DNA of 47,048 bases from Clostridia bacterium (GCA_014360065.1 JACIYF010000010.1:1-47048); one strand, 5' to 3'. Counted from the first letter of the stretch, positions 7,839 through 15,721 are shown. Notes: generated from the sequence alone by a model not told the origin. Program-made: numbers and translations.

Positions 7839-8267
7839 TCAGCTTCGACCGAAGCCGGTCCTGCCCCGGCCCCTTTGTGCACCCCCGCCTCCAGAGCCCC
7901 GGCCACCCATGCCAAAATGGGTACCTACGGTAGATTCCGGAACTGGCCTCAGGCGACGCTCATTAAAGGCCACCGCCGTATCGCGGACTGAGCCATGACT
8001 GGCGTTATAAACTTGAATCCCCGCTGAATTCAGCACCGCCATGGCATTAGGACCAATGTTACCGGTGGCCACCGCATTGGCGCCCAGATCCACTACCAAC
8101 TGGGCAGTTTGGATGCCAGCTCCCCCGCTGGCATTGGCCCCAGGATTGACAATGGCCTCCCAGGACCCAGTATCGAGATCTAGGACGACCAAATAGGCGC
8201 ACCGGCCAAAGCGGGGATCAACCGGAGATTCAAGTTGACTGCCCTGAGACGTAACCGCTAGTCTCAC
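7839..8267 (-). CDS. NifX/NifB-type dinitrogenase cofactor-family protein
   Basis: Second COG1433-type protein of the window, 142 residues, starting at GTG 8267 with an AGGGAGG ribosome site. The family core is seen in SPVDPRFGRCAYLVV, GGAGIQTAQLVVD and TGNIGPNAMAVL. Unlike the other copy, it ends in a Gly/Arg-rich tail instead of a His/Cys tail. It is first in the minus-strand unit NifX-DUF5320-MinD-MinD and is served by the promoter at 8374-8402. It probably carries a metal or Fe-S cofactor delivered by the neighbouring ATPases (inferred). Confidence 0.82.
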   Translation of the reverse strand: MRLAVTSQGSQLESPVDPRFGRCAYLVVLDLDTGSWEAIVNPGANASGGAGIQTAQLVVDLGANAVATGNIGPNAMAVLNSAGIQVYNASHGSVRDTAVAFNERRLRPVPESTVGTHFGMGGRGSGGGGAQRGRGRTGFGRS

Positions 8268-8373
8268 CGTTTTTGTCCTCCCTTGCTTACCCGGCTGTTA
8301 GCCCAAACGGTTCCCAAGCCGGCCAAGATCAAGCCTAGCTTGCACTAGTTATTCTGTTCCTATGCCCAAAACC

Positions 8374-8402
8374 ATTTTATTATGGTAGTGGACATATGTC
8401 AA
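8374..8402 (-). promoter_or_regulatory. Sigma-A promoter of the NifX-DUF5320-MinD operon
   Basis: Minus strand: TTGACA (8397-8402), a 17-bp spacer and TAAAAT (8374-8379). A perfect palindrome GACATATGTC (8391-8400) overlaps the -35 box and is shared in part with the mrp promoter. A TTATAAGC/GCTTATAA inverted repeat lies upstream at 8437-8459. Both are candidate operators. Confidence 0.75.
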
Positions 8403-8436
8403 TAATGGAATTTAAAAATGTGGAAGGTGATAAAGG

Positions 8437-8459
8437 TTATAAGCCCATAAAGCTTATAA
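8437..8459. repeat. Inverted repeat, candidate operator
   Basis: Perfect 8-bp arms TTATAAGC (8437-8444) and GCTTATAA (8452-8459) around a 7-nt spacer, about 35 bp upstream of the -35 box of the NifX-operon promoter. It lacks a T-run and lies upstream of a promoter, so a protein-binding site is likelier than a terminator. Confidence 0.45.
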
Positions 8460-8497
8460 TTACTAGGATTAGCTATAGACAGCGGTTACTAGATGCG

Positions 8498-8595
8498 GGT
8501 TTTGGTAAGCGCTCACGGTTGCCAGCACGCGCGACCGGATGGAGATAGTCTAGAACGTGAACCTGGTTTTGGTGAGTGCTTACGGTTGCCAGCAC
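8498..8595. repeat. Pair of 31-bp direct repeats downstream of the methyltransferase gene
   Basis: Copies at 8498-8528 and 8565-8595 are identical at 28 of 31 positions, 67 bp apart. On the minus strand each can form a short GTGCT stem (with AGCGC in one copy, AGCAC in the other) closing a loop containing GGCAACCG. The C/T difference keeps the stem paired. The copies lie in the gap before the NifX-operon promoter, so they could be operators or a structured 3' RNA of the methyltransferase transcript. Confidence 0.55.
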
Positions 8596-8598
8596 ACC

Positions 8599-9522
8599 TC
8601 AGGTGCGGCGAAACTCTACGTTGCAGCTAACCTGGGCAAAGGTTTGCCGGCGCAGCCAGCTCACTTGGCCATTGCGGGCCAGTTCCTGCACCAGTTTGCG
8701 AATCTCCTGGTCGACTCTGGCATCGATTTCCATGAACGGCCACAAGAAATCTCTGAGTTCATTTTGGACCTCCTCTATGCTCTCCTCCCGATTCACATTC
8801 CACTCCTGGAATTCAATGGTCGGGTGATACCCCCAAGCATAAAGAAGATGGAAAACATAAAGGGCATCGCGGGAATAGGCAGGCATTTCCTTCCCTACTA
8901 CCCGGCGCCAAAGCTCCTGGTGGATAGGATCCCGGCGCTCGCTGAAGCTAGCATAATAGATGGCATGCCGGCAGGCCTCCAGCATCTTTCTCAAGGTAGG
9001 CACGTCATGGATGGCAGGAGTCAGGGGAGCCAAAACCACATCGAAGCGCTTCCGCCAGCCCAGCTCATCCAGGTCTACCTCTTCCCAAGCCAAGGCCACT
9101 GGTTCAATATTACTCACCTGTTCAGCCGCCATTCGCTCCTTAAGAAAATGAAGCATCCTTACCGAAGGGTCAAGGGCCACCACTTGCTTAGCCCGCCGCG
9201 CCAACAGCAAGCTGTAATTCCCCGTTCCGCAGCCAATGTCTAGAATCTCAAGCTCATGGGCCGGCCTCAGTCCCTCCTGGTGACCTAGCCAATGGATAAT
9301 ATGGGCAGCCCGCTTTTTACCCTCCTCGCTGGCGGTCCGGCGGGCAAAGTGATCGGCTCGATGATCCCAGTAGGCTACCCCCGAGCGCTCGGGACGCTCA
9401 AGGCTAAAAAGGGTACGCGAGCGCTCCGCTTGCCAGGCCCGTTCCCAAAAGCCGGCGTCCATTAAGACATCACCACCAGCCAGCGCTACTTTCCCCACAT
9501 GGTCTTTTTCTACTAACTGCAT
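8599..9522 (-). CDS. Class I SAM-dependent methyltransferase
   Basis: Cytoplasmic methyltransferase of unknown substrate. Motif I is plain (LDIGCGTGNYS near residue 94), followed by VALDPS (motif II) and DVVLAPLTPAIHD (motif IV region). The N-terminal 85 residues and C-terminal 110 residues are charged and helical. I prefer the ATG at 9522 with a GGAAGG site nine bases upstream over the GTG at 9531, giving 307 residues. It follows the cob(I)alamin adenosyltransferase gene by about 80 bp. A link to corrinoid metabolism is suggested only by position. Confidence 0.75.
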   Translation of the reverse strand: MQLVEKDHVGKVALAGGDVLMDAGFWERAWQAERSRTLFSLERPERSGVAYWDHRADHFARRTASEEGKKRAAHIIHWLGHQEGLRPAHELEILDIGCGTGNYSLLLARRAKQVVALDPSVRMLHFLKERMAAEQVSNIEPVALAWEEVDLDELGWRKRFDVVLAPLTPAIHDVPTLRKMLEACRHAIYYASFSERRDPIHQELWRRVVGKEMPAYSRDALYVFHLLYAWGYHPTIEFQEWNVNREESIEEVQNELRDFLWPFMEIDARVDQEIRKLVQELARNGQVSWLRRQTFAQVSCNVEFRRT

Positions 9523-9602
9523 CGGCCTCACCCTTCCTACTTGGTGCTAACCCATTGCCGCTTGGTGAAAAGGTCGTGGTCCCCATTTGATCTGATCCCA
9601 GC

Positions 9603-10145
9603 TCAGCGTTCGATGCCAGGTCGAGCTTCTACCCCCTGGTGATAGTAATGTTTAATTTCCAGCATCTCCGTCACCAAGTCGGCCTTAGCCACCACCTCGG
9701 GCGGAGCGTACCGGCCAGTAAAGATTATTTCTACCCCATCGGGTTTAGCCTGCATGATTTCTAGCATCTCTTCAGTTGTAAGCAGGTGGAAGTAATGGGC
9801 AGTGTTGATTTCATCAAATATCACGATATCATATTCCCCGGAAAGCATTGCTTCCCGGGCTCGCCGCAGGCCTTCCTTAGCCATACGGACATCTTCTTCG
9901 GCAGGGGGATTCTTGACATGAATGAAAGTATCTTTGCCGTACTGCTCAATAACTATGTAGGGAGAAACCATGGCCGCCGCCTTAAGCTCGCCGTATTGCT
10001 GTCCCTTCATAAACTGCCCAATGTAGGTTTTTAGGCCTCGGCCCATGGCGCGAAAGGCCAGCCCCAATGCAGCCGTAGTTTTCCCCTTGGCGTTACCGGT
10101 GTACACCTGGACATAGCCTTTTCCCAAAGGGTTGTCCTTGACCAT
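9603..10145 (-). CDS. cobO: Cob(I)alamin adenosyltransferase, CobA/CobO/BtuR family
   Basis: Transfers the 5'-deoxyadenosyl group of ATP to Co(I) corrinoids to make adenosylcobalamin. The P-loop GNAKGKTTAA near residue 18, the FMKGQQYGE segment and the DEINTAHYF motif identify the CobA/BtuR family; the usual tail (GVEARPGIE) is also present. ATG at 10145 with a GGGAGG site five bases upstream gives 180 residues, normal for the family. It fits the corrinoid theme of the cobalt importer upstream. Confidence 0.93.
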   Translation of the reverse strand: MVKDNPLGKGYVQVYTGNAKGKTTAALGLAFRAMGRGLKTYIGQFMKGQQYGELKAAAMVSPYIVIEQYGKDTFIHVKNPPAEEDVRMAKEGLRRAREAMLSGEYDIVIFDEINTAHYFHLLTTEEMLEIMQAKPDGVEIIFTGRYAPPEVVAKADLVTEMLEIKHYYHQGVEARPGIER

Positions 10146-10262
10146 TGCACCTCCCACCTCACTATCTTTAGTCTCTCCGACTAACCCTTCCCCAACTCCC
10201 TAGACCTTCCGTCCCGGCTGCCTGAATCAGTTGGATTCCGGCTTAGGTCCTTTCAATAACAG

Positions 10263-10313
10263 AAAAACCACGTTAGGTTGTGCCAGCTCCTTACTGGGTG
10301 CAAACCTCCGTGG
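10263..10313 (-). terminator. Rho-independent terminator downstream of fdhD
   Basis: On the minus strand CCACG/CGTGG (10309-10313 with 10268-10272) encloses AGGTT/AACCT and CCAG/CTGG stems and is followed by TTTTT (10263-10267). It ends the fdhD transcript about 250 bp after the stop codon, or serves as an attenuator in the cobO leader. The rest of 10158-10562 shows no gene I can support. Confidence 0.75.
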
Positions 10314-10562
10314 CCTGCTTCAGATACGCATATCATATTCGGCAGCCAATCTTAATCTCCTTCTTAAGTTAGATTTAAAATCGTAACCTTCGTAATTCGG
10401 TCCGCTCGTCTTCCTTGCCTTAACCTGCTGACCATATGGACGCTCTTGATCTGTAGTTCCGAAACCTCTCAGACGCTACGGTTTCCAATGTCGGCAGCCC
10501 CGCAAAGGTTCCAGCCACTATAATTACTACCACCCAAATGTAAGCTTGAATCAGTTCATCGT

Positions 10563-11753
10563 TTACCAATTGGGCCCGGGGAATAGGTTACTGGTCTCCG
10601 TAGCCAAGCGCCAGGGGTGGGTATGGATAATTAGGGATTGGCCCCGGAGATACCCACCAATAGTTAGGCGGCACGCTTGGGCGTATTCCACGGCCAAGGA
10701 AGTGGGCGACGAAAAGGATAAAAGGATGGGAATGCCCACCCGGGCCGCCTTGGTGACCATCTCATAGCTGGCCCGGCCGGTGGTGACAGCAATCAGCTGG
10801 TCCAACGGTAAACTCCAAATCAGGGCATGGCCGATGACCTTGTCCAGGGCATTGTGCCGGCCAATATCCTCGTGCAGTACCAACAGCTGGCCGCAGGCAT
10901 CAAACAGGGCGGCGGCGTGCACTCCACCGCTCCCCCGCTTGACAGTCTGGTGGGTAGCTATTTCCCGGCGTAGGCCGGATAGAACCGCGGGGCGTACCTT
11001 GAGGTTGCTTTCCACCCACAGTCGCCGGGATCCCGCCTTTTCCACGCCGCTATCAGCATAGGTAGGCCCCTCCCCGCTTCCGGCCCCATCACCAGCTAGG
11101 GAACCATTCCTTGCTCTGAAACCAGCCTCAGCTTCTGCCTCGGGCCCAACCTCAGCTTGGTCCCCGGCGAGCGCCCCAGCCTTAGCCCCAACCTTACCTG
11201 AGGCCTCGGTCTCAGCTCCAATCTCCAGCCCTGGCCCAGCAAGAAGTCCAGTGGACGGCCCGCTCTCCCGGGCCCCATCCCCCAGGCCGCCCGGTCCTGA
11301 CTTAAAGGTCTGGGTGCGCCCGCAGCCAGATCGCAAAAGCAGGGTCTGATAGTCTTCCACAACTTGCTGGCGGCCGGTGACCCGGCGTGCCAGCACCCGC
11401 ACCCGGTTAGCGTCCTCAGCCAAAGTATCCTCAGCCAGAACATTCGCCTGCTCAGCCCCGAGAGCCGACCCCTGAGTCTCTGCCAAAGTAGCATCGGGGC
11501 TGACTTCGGCTGGAGGTTCCCCGCAGTGGTGCACCAACAGAATATCCTGGAAGCCCCCTACTAAACCCTCGCTCACGCAAAACCCTACCGCCAGCTCCTT
11601 GTCAGCCCCGGGAAGCCGCATCAAAATCGCTCGGATTTCTCCGTTTAGTTCCAAAGTCAAGGGTTCCTCCACGGGAATGGAAACTGTGGCCTCTTGAGCT
11701 CGCCCCAGCTCGATCTTTACTGCTCGGCAATCCACCAAGGTCCGAACCAGCAT
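10563..11753 (-). CDS. fdhD: Formate dehydrogenase accessory sulfurtransferase FdhD with low-complexity insertions
   Basis: FdhD passes sulfur from a cysteine desulfurase to the molybdenum/tungsten cofactor of formate dehydrogenase. Family features are EEPLTLELNGE, LPGADKELAVGFCVSEGLV, GGVHAAALFD, HEDIGRHNALDKVIG and TTGRASYEMV. The product has 396 residues against roughly 260-280 in typical members. The excess lies in a short acidic insert (about residues 84-112) and a long Ala/Gly/Glu-rich insert (about 150-235) directly after the cysteine loop. That loop reads SGCGRT, with only one cysteine, whereas the well-studied E. coli protein has a CxxC. Flanking domains remain intact and in frame, so it is probably functional. 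A TATAAT-like -10 lies at 11781-11786. Confidence 0.88.
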   Translation of the reverse strand: MLVRTLVDCRAVKIELGRAQEATVSIPVEEPLTLELNGEIRAILMRLPGADKELAVGFCVSEGLVGGFQDILLVHHCGEPPAEVSPDATLAETQGSALGAEQANVLAEDTLAEDANRVRVLARRVTGRQQVVEDYQTLLLRSGCGRTQTFKSGPGGLGDGARESGPSTGLLAGPGLEIGAETEASGKVGAKAGALAGDQAEVGPEAEAEAGFRARNGSLAGDGAGSGEGPTYADSGVEKAGSRRLWVESNLKVRPAVLSGLRREIATHQTVKRGSGGVHAAALFDACGQLLVLHEDIGRHNALDKVIGHALIWSLPLDQLIAVTTGRASYEMVTKAARVGIPILLSFSSPTSLAVEYAQACRLTIGGYLRGQSLIIHTHPWRLATETSNLFPGPNW

Positions 11754-12009
11754 AAAACCACACCCATAATCTTTGTTTTCATTATACCGTTTTTGTTCCT
11801 TGAGGGCTTGCTGCGAGTGTCAGGAAACAGTTACAGATCCCCCGGCTAAGCTCCCGAGCTTCAGAATGGGCTCGCCTGCCATAGGCCTGGGCTCGCTTTT
11901 CCCAAGCCGTTCACCAGCCAAAAGTTTCGGGAAAAATCGCAATCCTCAACCTCAGCCACGGCTAGGTATTGCATGTCATAGGTTGGTTAACATAGCAACA
12001 AACAAAATA
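11754..12009. other. Intergenic stretch between fdhD and the por operon
   Basis: No gene supported on either strand. It contains the likely fdhD -10 box (TATAAT on the minus strand, 11781-11786) without a convincing -35, and otherwise unremarkable sequence up to the por terminator at 12010-12033. Confidence 0.5.
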
Positions 12010-12033
12010 GGGAGCAGATGTGTTGCTGCTCCC
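12010..12033 (-). terminator. Terminator of the por operon
   Basis: GGGAGCAG (12010-12017) pairs with CTGCTCCC (12026-12033). On the minus strand it is followed by a T-rich tail. It lies about 45 bp past the porB stop codon. Confidence 0.8.
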
Positions 12034-12075
12034 CATTTTCATCTGTTCAAGCGGCAGAAGGCATCGCCAACCTCC

Positions 12076-13011
12076 CTAGACTTCGCCGCACCTTTGCATG
12101 AGCCGCTCCCAGTCCCGGTCTACCTGGGCCTGGATTTCCTTGATCACGTGCTCGTTCTCAGGTGTGAACAAGTGACGGAAACGCCCCTGGGGCTTCAGCC
12201 ACTCCTCGATGGGCTTGGGCCGGGATACCTTTTGAGTGAGGCGCCACTCGCCCTTCTCCACCTCAAACAGCGGCCAGAACCGGGTCTGTACCGCCAGCCG
12301 CGCCATCTCAATGGTCTTCTCCATGGGAAAACGCCAACCGCGGTGGCAAGGAGCCAAGATGTTCAGGAATACCGGCCCTTCCTTGGAGTACTCCCAGGCC
12401 TTCTCCGCCTTGGCGATGGTATCGCTGTAGTGGGAGATGGACATCTGGGCGGCATAGACCACGTTGTGCTCAGCGGCGATGAAGGTCAGGTTCTTACGGG
12501 CCTGAGCCTTGCCGAAGCTGGCTTTCCCCACCGGGCTGGTAGTGGTCCAAGCGCCCATGGGAGTGGAACCGCTTCTCTGAATGCCGGTGTTCATATAGGC
12601 TTCGTTGTCGTAGCAAACGGCGATGAAGTGGTGGCCCCGCTCCAGAGCCCCGGAAAGGGATTGGAAGCCGATATCGTAGGTCCCACCGTCGCCACCAAAG
12701 GCAATGAAGCGGATATCCCGGTCGATCTCTCCCTTAGCCTTTTTCACCTGATACATGGTCTCTAAGCCGCTGGCGGTAGCCGCTGCGTTTTCAAAAGCAT
12801 TATGCAGGTAGCCGCACCGCCAGGAGCTATACGGATAAATAGTAGTGGAAACCTCCAAGCACCCGGTAGCGCAGGTAACCACCGCCTCGGCCTCAGGAGG
12901 TAAAGCCAGCATGATCTGACGCACCGCGGTAGGAGCGCCGCATCCGGCGCACAGGCGGTGGCCGGGAGCCAGAAGTTCCCTGCGGGTTGCCAATTCCTTG
13001 AGATTTGCCAT
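12076..13011 (-). CDS. porB: Pyruvate:ferredoxin oxidoreductase, beta subunit (TPP-binding)
   Basis: Thiamine-diphosphate-binding subunit of a four-subunit 2-oxoacid:ferredoxin oxidoreductase. In acetogens this enzyme links acetyl-CoA + CO2 with pyruvate using ferredoxin. The 311-residue protein has the N-terminal cysteines of the proximal cluster (HRLCAGCGAP near residue 20), the TPP motif starting GGDGGTYDIGF with a downstream NEAYMNTG, and conserved RSGSTPMGAWTT. It is last in the minus-strand order porC-porD-porA-porB, 11 bp after porA. Substrate preference for pyruvate is inferred from similarity and subunit layout. Confidence 0.92.
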   Translation of the reverse strand: MANLKELATRRELLAPGHRLCAGCGAPTAVRQIMLALPPEAEAVVTCATGCLEVSTTIYPYSSWRCGYLHNAFENAAATASGLETMYQVKKAKGEIDRDIRFIAFGGDGGTYDIGFQSLSGALERGHHFIAVCYDNEAYMNTGIQRSGSTPMGAWTTTSPVGKASFGKAQARKNLTFIAAEHNVVYAAQMSISHYSDTIAKAEKAWEYSKEGPVFLNILAPCHRGWRFPMEKTIEMARLAVQTRFWPLFEVEKGEWRLTQKVSRPKPIEEWLKPQGRFRHLFTPENEHVIKEIQAQVDRDWERLMQRCGEV

Positions 13012-13022
13012 TTTGCTCCCCC

Positions 13023-14204
13023 CTATTCCCTGAGCCCCAGGTATTTGATTGGCTGTTCCACCTGACGTTTCTCGGCCATGGCCCCTACTTCTGCCAGCGC
13101 CTGCTCCACCAAATGGACACTTAAGTCGCGGCCGCCTAGGCCATAGATGTAGTCCACTAACAGCGGCCGAGCTGGGCTGTCGTAAAGGGTAGCCCGAATC
13201 TCGTGGTAGAGGTGGCCGCCGTAGCCGCCGTTGAACATCATGGAGCGGTCAAAAACCGCGATTACCGGGAAGCGGGACAGAACCTGGGCTAGTTCTTTGC
13301 CCGGCCAAGGTCTAAACACCCGAGGCTTAAGGAGCCCAATCTTACGCCCTTGGGCCCGCAGGCGGTCAATCACCGATTTGATGGTGCCAGCAGCGGAGTT
13401 TAGGGCTACGACGCATTCCTCGGCATCTTCTAGCCGGTACTCTTCCCAGAGGCCATAGGTCCGGCCAGAGAGCTGGCTGAATTCCTGGCTAACCTCTTGG
13501 ATCACCCCTAGGGCGTCCTGCATAGCCTCTTCTTGAGCCCGTTTAGCTTCAAAGTAATAGCCGTAAAGACCATCGAACATCCCCATACCCATGGGCTGGG
13601 TTAAAAGCGGCTGGCCCGGCACATACTCGCCGATGAACTGTCGCACTTTGTCATCATCTTCGATCTGTACCCGGTCCACAGCATGGGAAATGATGAACCC
13701 ATCCAGGCAAACCATCACCGGCAGCCGCACAGCTGGGTTCTCAGCGATCCGCACCGCCTGAATGACGTTGTCATAGGCCTCCTGGGCGTTCTCGGAATAG
13801 AGCTGGATCCACCCCGAATCCCTGGCCCCCATGCTATCGGAATGATCGCAGTGGATGTTGATGGGCGCCGATAAAGCCCGATTGACATTGGTAAGAACTA
13901 TAGGCAGCCGTAGGCCGGAAGCCACGTAAAGCTCCTCCCACATCAGAGCCAACCCCTGTGAAGAGGTGCAGGTCATTACCCGACCGCCCCCGGCGGCAGC
14001 CCCTATGCAGGCGCTCATGGCGCTGTGCTCGCTCTCCACATTGATCAGGCCGGTGTCTACTTCGCCGTCAGCTACAAACTCGGAAAACTTCTCCACGATG
14101 GCGGTCTGGGGAGTGATCGGGTAAACCGCTACCACATCGGGATTGATTTGGCGCATGGCTTCGGCAACGGCATCGGTCCCTACTACAGCAACTGTTTTTG
14201 GCAT
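13023..14204 (-). CDS. porA: Pyruvate:ferredoxin oxidoreductase, alpha subunit
   Basis: The 393-residue alpha subunit supplies the pyrimidine-binding part of the TPP site and domain II. Visible are YPITPQTAIVEKFSEF at the N terminus, NVESEHSAMSACIGAAAGGGRV (substrate/TPP side, with conserved Glu), TSSQGLALMWEELY and, near the C terminus, FDRSMMFNGGYGGHLYHEIR. It starts at ATG 14204 with a GGAAGGAG site on the minus strand. It sits between porD (25 bp upstream) and porB. Confidence 0.93.
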   Translation of the reverse strand: MPKTVAVVGTDAVAEAMRQINPDVVAVYPITPQTAIVEKFSEFVADGEVDTGLINVESEHSAMSACIGAAAGGGRVMTCTSSQGLALMWEELYVASGLRLPIVLTNVNRALSAPINIHCDHSDSMGARDSGWIQLYSENAQEAYDNVIQAVRIAENPAVRLPVMVCLDGFIISHAVDRVQIEDDDKVRQFIGEYVPGQPLLTQPMGMGMFDGLYGYYFEAKRAQEEAMQDALGVIQEVSQEFSQLSGRTYGLWEEYRLEDAEECVVALNSAAGTIKSVIDRLRAQGRKIGLLKPRVFRPWPGKELAQVLSRFPVIAVFDRSMMFNGGYGGHLYHEIRATLYDSPARPLLVDYIYGLGGRDLSVHLVEQALAEVGAMAEKRQVEQPIKYLGLRE

Positions 14205-14229
14205 GGCTCTTCCTCCTTCCCCAGACTAA

Positions 14230-14586
14230 TTAGGCGCTACAAGCTTGGTTTGACTGGCGTCGGGCATTTTTCTCTTCAGCCTGAGCTTGGGCCTCCTCGA
14301 CTAGCTCCAGCGCCCCCACATTGCACTCCTCGGCGCAAATGCCGCAGCCTTTACAGTGGAAGTAATCGATCCCCACCATCTTGCCCTCCTGTACTTGAAT
14401 GCAGGCATCGGGGCAATAAATAAAGCACCGCAGACAATGGGTGCACTTATCGTGATTCCAGATGGGCCGACGAGATCTCCAGCTACCGGTGTTGACAGCT
14501 ACCGAGTTTCCAGGCTCGAGACTAGCCAATCCCATCGGGTGCCTATGCCAGGGCCACTTGTCTATATCACGCACATCCCATTTCAC
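14230..14586 (-). CDS. porD: Pyruvate:ferredoxin oxidoreductase, delta (ferredoxin) subunit
   Basis: The 118-residue subunit holds two [4Fe-4S] clusters that carry electrons from the TPP site to external ferredoxin. The motifs are CTHCLRCFIYCPDAC (about residues 42-56) and CKGCGICAEECNVG (about 77-90). The C-terminal helix is rich in Ala, Glu and Gln. The start overlaps the 3' end of porC by about 20 bp, so the two are translationally coupled. Confidence 0.92.
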   Translation of the reverse strand: MKWDVRDIDKWPWHRHPMGLASLEPGNSVAVNTGSWRSRRPIWNHDKCTHCLRCFIYCPDACIQVQEGKMVGIDYFHCKGCGICAEECNVGALELVEEAQAQAEEKNARRQSNQACSA

Positions 14587-15154
14587 TGCTCTTTACCTCC
14601 TTGTAGGCTCGCTCCAAAGCAGCTAAGTTGCCCTCAGTAACCTTGGCGCTGAATCGCTTACCAAAGGACTCCCGCACGTAAGCCAAGGCCTCATCCAAGG
14701 GCATGAGATCCAGGATCTTCACCAAAGCCCCCAACATGGGGATATTAGGCATGGCCCGTCCTAATGTAGTCATGGAGATGGCCGTGGCATCCACAGTGTA
14801 GACTCTGTCCGAGCTAAGGCCAAGCTGGGAAGCTACCTCCTGGGGAGCCGCAGGCGTATTTACCAGCACCACCCCATCCGGGGTTAAACCCTCGGTAACG
14901 TCAACTACCCCGATTAGAGTTGGATCTACTACCACCACCACATTGGGGTCGGAAACGCTGGTATAAATGGAAATGGGCCGCGCGCTCAGGCGGTTGAAGC
15001 ATTGAATGGGCGCGCCCATCCGTTCCGGCCCGTACTCGGGAAAAGCTTGAAAGTACATATTGCGGGTTAACGCCATTTCCGCCAGAAGCTTAGAAGCAGT
15101 AACTGCTCCTTGGCCGCCCCTGGCATGCCACCGAATCTCTTCCAGCTCTCTCAC
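14567..15154 (-). CDS. porC: Pyruvate:ferredoxin oxidoreductase, gamma subunit
   Basis: Gamma subunit, about 195 residues, first gene of the por operon. The family signature IRWHARGGQGAVTASKLLA opens the protein, followed by FPEYGPERMGAPI. I prefer the GTG at 15154, which has the AGGAGG site at 8-bp spacing; the GTG at 15163 overlaps that site. It carries no cofactor itself and helps form the CoA-binding region in the family. A sigma-A promoter about 300 bp upstream gives a long leader. Confidence 0.9.
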   Translation of the reverse strand: MRELEEIRWHARGGQGAVTASKLLAEMALTRNMYFQAFPEYGPERMGAPIQCFNRLSARPISIYTSVSDPNVVVVVDPTLIGVVDVTEGLTPDGVVLVNTPAAPQEVASQLGLSSDRVYTVDATAISMTTLGRAMPNIPMLGALVKILDLMPLDEALAYVRESFGKRFSAKVTEGNLAALERAYKEVKSSEMGCA

Positions 15155-15459
15155 CCTACGCACCTCCTAGACAATCAGCTTTAACCCTTACCCACCAACA
15201 ACAATACGGCCCCAAAATTATACAGCCGCCAACGGCGGCACGAACTACGCGCCGGCCTGTTCTTATCAGGCAAGAAAGCCCGGCACCTACCGGCCTATCA
15301 AGTGCCCTGGGCACAAAAAAACCTAACCCCTTTGTGCCGCTCCCTAGTCGCCTGGTCGCCAGGCCAATTGAAAAAGATTCATATGGCTTGGATCAGACAG
15401 GTAGCAGCTACTCGCCGGGCCCACGCTCACTTATGCCCTAGCGTCTCTAGCCACGCTTA
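15155..15459 (-). promoter_or_regulatory. Roughly 300-nt leader of the por operon
   Basis: Between the promoter at 15460-15488 and porC there is no gene I can support. The leader can form GGCACAAA with TTTTGTGCC and a GTGCCC/GGGCAC palindrome near 15302-15314. It lacks an obvious T-box or terminator run. The length suggests post-initiation control, not shown. Confidence 0.35.
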
Positions 15460-15488
15460 AGTATAGAATAGTGGATTATTAGCGTCAA
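15460..15488 (-). promoter_or_regulatory. Sigma-A promoter of the por operon
   Basis: Minus strand: TTGACG (15483-15488), exact 17-bp spacer, TATACT (15460-15465). It is the best promoter match upstream of porC. Confidence 0.75.
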
Positions 15489-15721
15489 GGACAAGCTCCC
15501 CCGACACTTCACTAGATTGGCCGTAGGAGCGATGACCCCGGAACAACTACCCAACAACTAGTGTGGCTGCTACGGCCGAGCCCAGCGCTTAACCGCTTGG
15601 CAACTACGGCCTGGCAAGGCGCCTAGCTGAAGCTCTTGGTTGAGGGCGAGATGGGTCGAGATGGGTAAGTTAGCAAGCTAAGGCCTAGGATTGGGACTAG
15701 GCGCTCTTGGGATTGCCCAGG
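15489..15721. other. Intergenic stretch upstream of the por promoter
   Basis: No open reading frame with codon character or similarity that I recognise on either strand. A short local duplication (GAGATGGG twice near 15648-15667) is the only notable feature. Confidence 0.4.

Noticed and set aside
11773-12765. Plus-strand open frame of 330 codons
   Set aside because: It lies opposite porB, has no start signal and its translation shows no family motif. It is a shadow of the GC-rich porB gene.
15640-15670. GAGATGGG duplication as an operator
   Set aside because: A short repeat without symmetry or a promoter nearby; probably chance.
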